From the NCBI GenBank assembly GCA_003160265.1, contig PLQY01000108.1, positions 8,908 to 15,509 of the forward strand: a DNA stretch of 6,602 nt. Direction: 5' to 3'. Each line of letters begins with the position of its first letter. Within the stretch, counting starts at the first letter, position 1. Shown here in pieces: positions 6,029 through 6,602 of this stretch. The stretch is from Peptococcaceae bacterium (GTDB taxonomy: Bacteria > Bacillota > DSM-12270 > Thermacetogeniales > Thermacetogeniaceae). The notes beneath the pieces are model-generated. The model was not told the DNA's origin. It made no database searches and worked only from the letters and a program-made list of their open reading frames with translations. The translations under genes and the position numbers were made by a program.

Positions 6029-6602
6029 CTATTGCCCCTCGCCCCGGCCATGACGGTAGCCATGGCTGAAGTCCGGATCGTACAGCAGTGACCGCCGGCC
6101 GCTGGCCGCCAGAAAATCGCCGACGAAGACCAGGGCGGTCCTGGTGATGCCCGCCTCCTCGGCCCGTTGCGCCAACTCTGCCAGCGGCGCCCGGATCGCC
6201 CGCTGGTCGGGCCAGGAGGCCCGCTCGACAATGGCCGCCGGGGTCTCCGGCGGAAAGCTGAGGAGCAGGTCCGCCACCGCCTGGGGCAGCAACTGGGCGC
6301 TCAGAAAGAGGCAGGTGCTAGAACGGTGGCGGCCAAGGTCCCGCAAGGACTCAGTTTCCGGCACCGGGGTACGGCCGCCCTGCCGGGTCAGGATCACCGT
6401 CTGGCTCCCCCCCGGGACCGTGAGCTCCCTGCCCAGCAAAGCAGCAGCCGCCAGGAAGGAGCTGACGCCCGGAACGATCTCCCAGGGGATCCCCTCTTGC
6501 TCCAGGCAGTCGATCTGCTCCTGGATCGCCCCGTACAGGGCCGGGTCGCCGGTATGCAGCCGGACCACCGTCTGATTGACAGCAATACCCTGTCTGATCA
6601 GC
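6029..6602 (-). CDS. cbiF: Cobalt-precorrin-4 C11-methyltransferase (CbiF/CobM), 5' end cut by window edge
   Basis: This SAM-dependent tetrapyrrole methylase adds a methyl group at C11 of cobalt-precorrin-4 to give cobalt-precorrin-5A in the cytoplasm. The frame is open to the window edge, and 190 residues up to a TAG stop are visible. In fragment numbering, the visible motifs are RLHTGDPALYGAI at about 14-26, PGVSSFLAAAALLG at about 44-57, and SQTVILTR followed by GRTPVPE at about 66-82, which is characteristic of the C11 enzyme. LLYDPDFSHGYR near the end is also typical. The family is about 250-260 residues, so roughly the first 60, including the N-terminal GxGPGD loop, lie outside the window. 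A GTG inside the RLHTGDP region (6568) is not the start, because conserved sequence continues upstream of it. The PGGS before QTVILTR replaces the PEVS I would expect; this is probably harmless. cbiG follows within a few dozen bases. The family call is firm; the CbiF rather than CobM name rests on the anaerobic context. Confidence 0.95.
   Translation of the reverse strand, partial: LIRQGIAVNQTVVRLHTGDPALYGAIQEQIDCLEQEGIPWEIVPGVSSFLAAAALLGRELTVPGGSQTVILTRQGGRTPVPETESLRDLGRHRSSTCLFLSAQLLPQAVADLLLSFPPETPAAIVERASWPDQRAIRAPLAELAQRAEEAGITRTALVFVGDFLAASGRRSLLYDPDFSHGYRHGRGEGQ

Noticed and set aside
4927..6069. 380-codon open frame on the plus strand opposite cbiG
   Set aside because: It is an antisense shadow: low-complexity Gln/His/Pro composition, no family motifs, and it mirrors the fully conserved CbiG frame.
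5986..6231. Extended cbiG start at 6231 giving 488 residues
   Set aside because: The added residues read through the cbiF coding end in another frame (Ser/Gly/Arg/Trp-rich). A better start with a good ribosome-binding site lies at 5985.
1..6602. Cobalamin riboswitch, CRISPR array, mobile element or RNA gene
   Set aside because: No B12-box-like leader, spaced direct repeats, transposase, tRNA or rRNA sequence was recognised. Nearly every base is coding, and a riboswitch would be expected upstream of the first gene, outside this window.

Overview
The window is a tightly packed, one-directional stretch of a cobalamin (vitamin B12) corrin-ring operon. Every gene lies on the minus strand, so the operon reads from the right end of the window to the left. 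The gene order is cobM/cbiF (5' end cut by the window edge), cbiG, cobJ/cbiH, cobK/cbiJ, a cbiX-cbiC fusion, cbiP/cobQ and cbiA (3' end cut by the window edge). No gap between genes exceeds about 55 bases. I see no promoter, riboswitch or terminator, so the transcript begins to the right of base 6602 and continues past base 1. The long plus-strand reading frames are GC-rich antisense shadows.

CbiG (cobalt-precorrin-5A hydrolase) and CbiX (sirohydrochlorin cobaltochelatase) mark the anaerobic, early-cobalt-insertion route. The window covers cobalt insertion (CbiX domain), C11 methylation (CbiF), lactone opening (CbiG), C17 methylation and ring contraction (CbiH), reduction (CbiJ), methyl migration from C11 to C12 (CbiC domain), a,c-diamidation (CbiA) and b,d,e,g-amidation (CbiP). 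Still needed from elsewhere are CbiL, CbiD, CbiE/CbiT and the lower-ligand assembly genes; CbiL, CbiD and CbiE/T may lie upstream.

The high GC content, purine-rich Shine-Dalgarno sequences, anaerobic pathway and gene content suggest a GC-rich anaerobic Firmicute of the Desulfotomaculum/Pelotomaculum/Moorella kind. This is inference only, since no rRNA or taxonomic marker is present.

The pathway is well known and I do not see an undescribed system. Four points merit a second look: (1) the chelatase and methylmutase are one polypeptide; (2) cbiG and cobJ overlap in different frames exactly where other organisms may carry a fused CbiG-CbiH protein, leaving the cobJ start ambiguous; (3) a GGAAGTG heptamer repeat forms the last codons of cobJ and resembles the ribosome-binding site of cobK; (4) CbiG carries a Gln/Glu-rich N-terminal tail built partly from a 9-bp tandem repeat.
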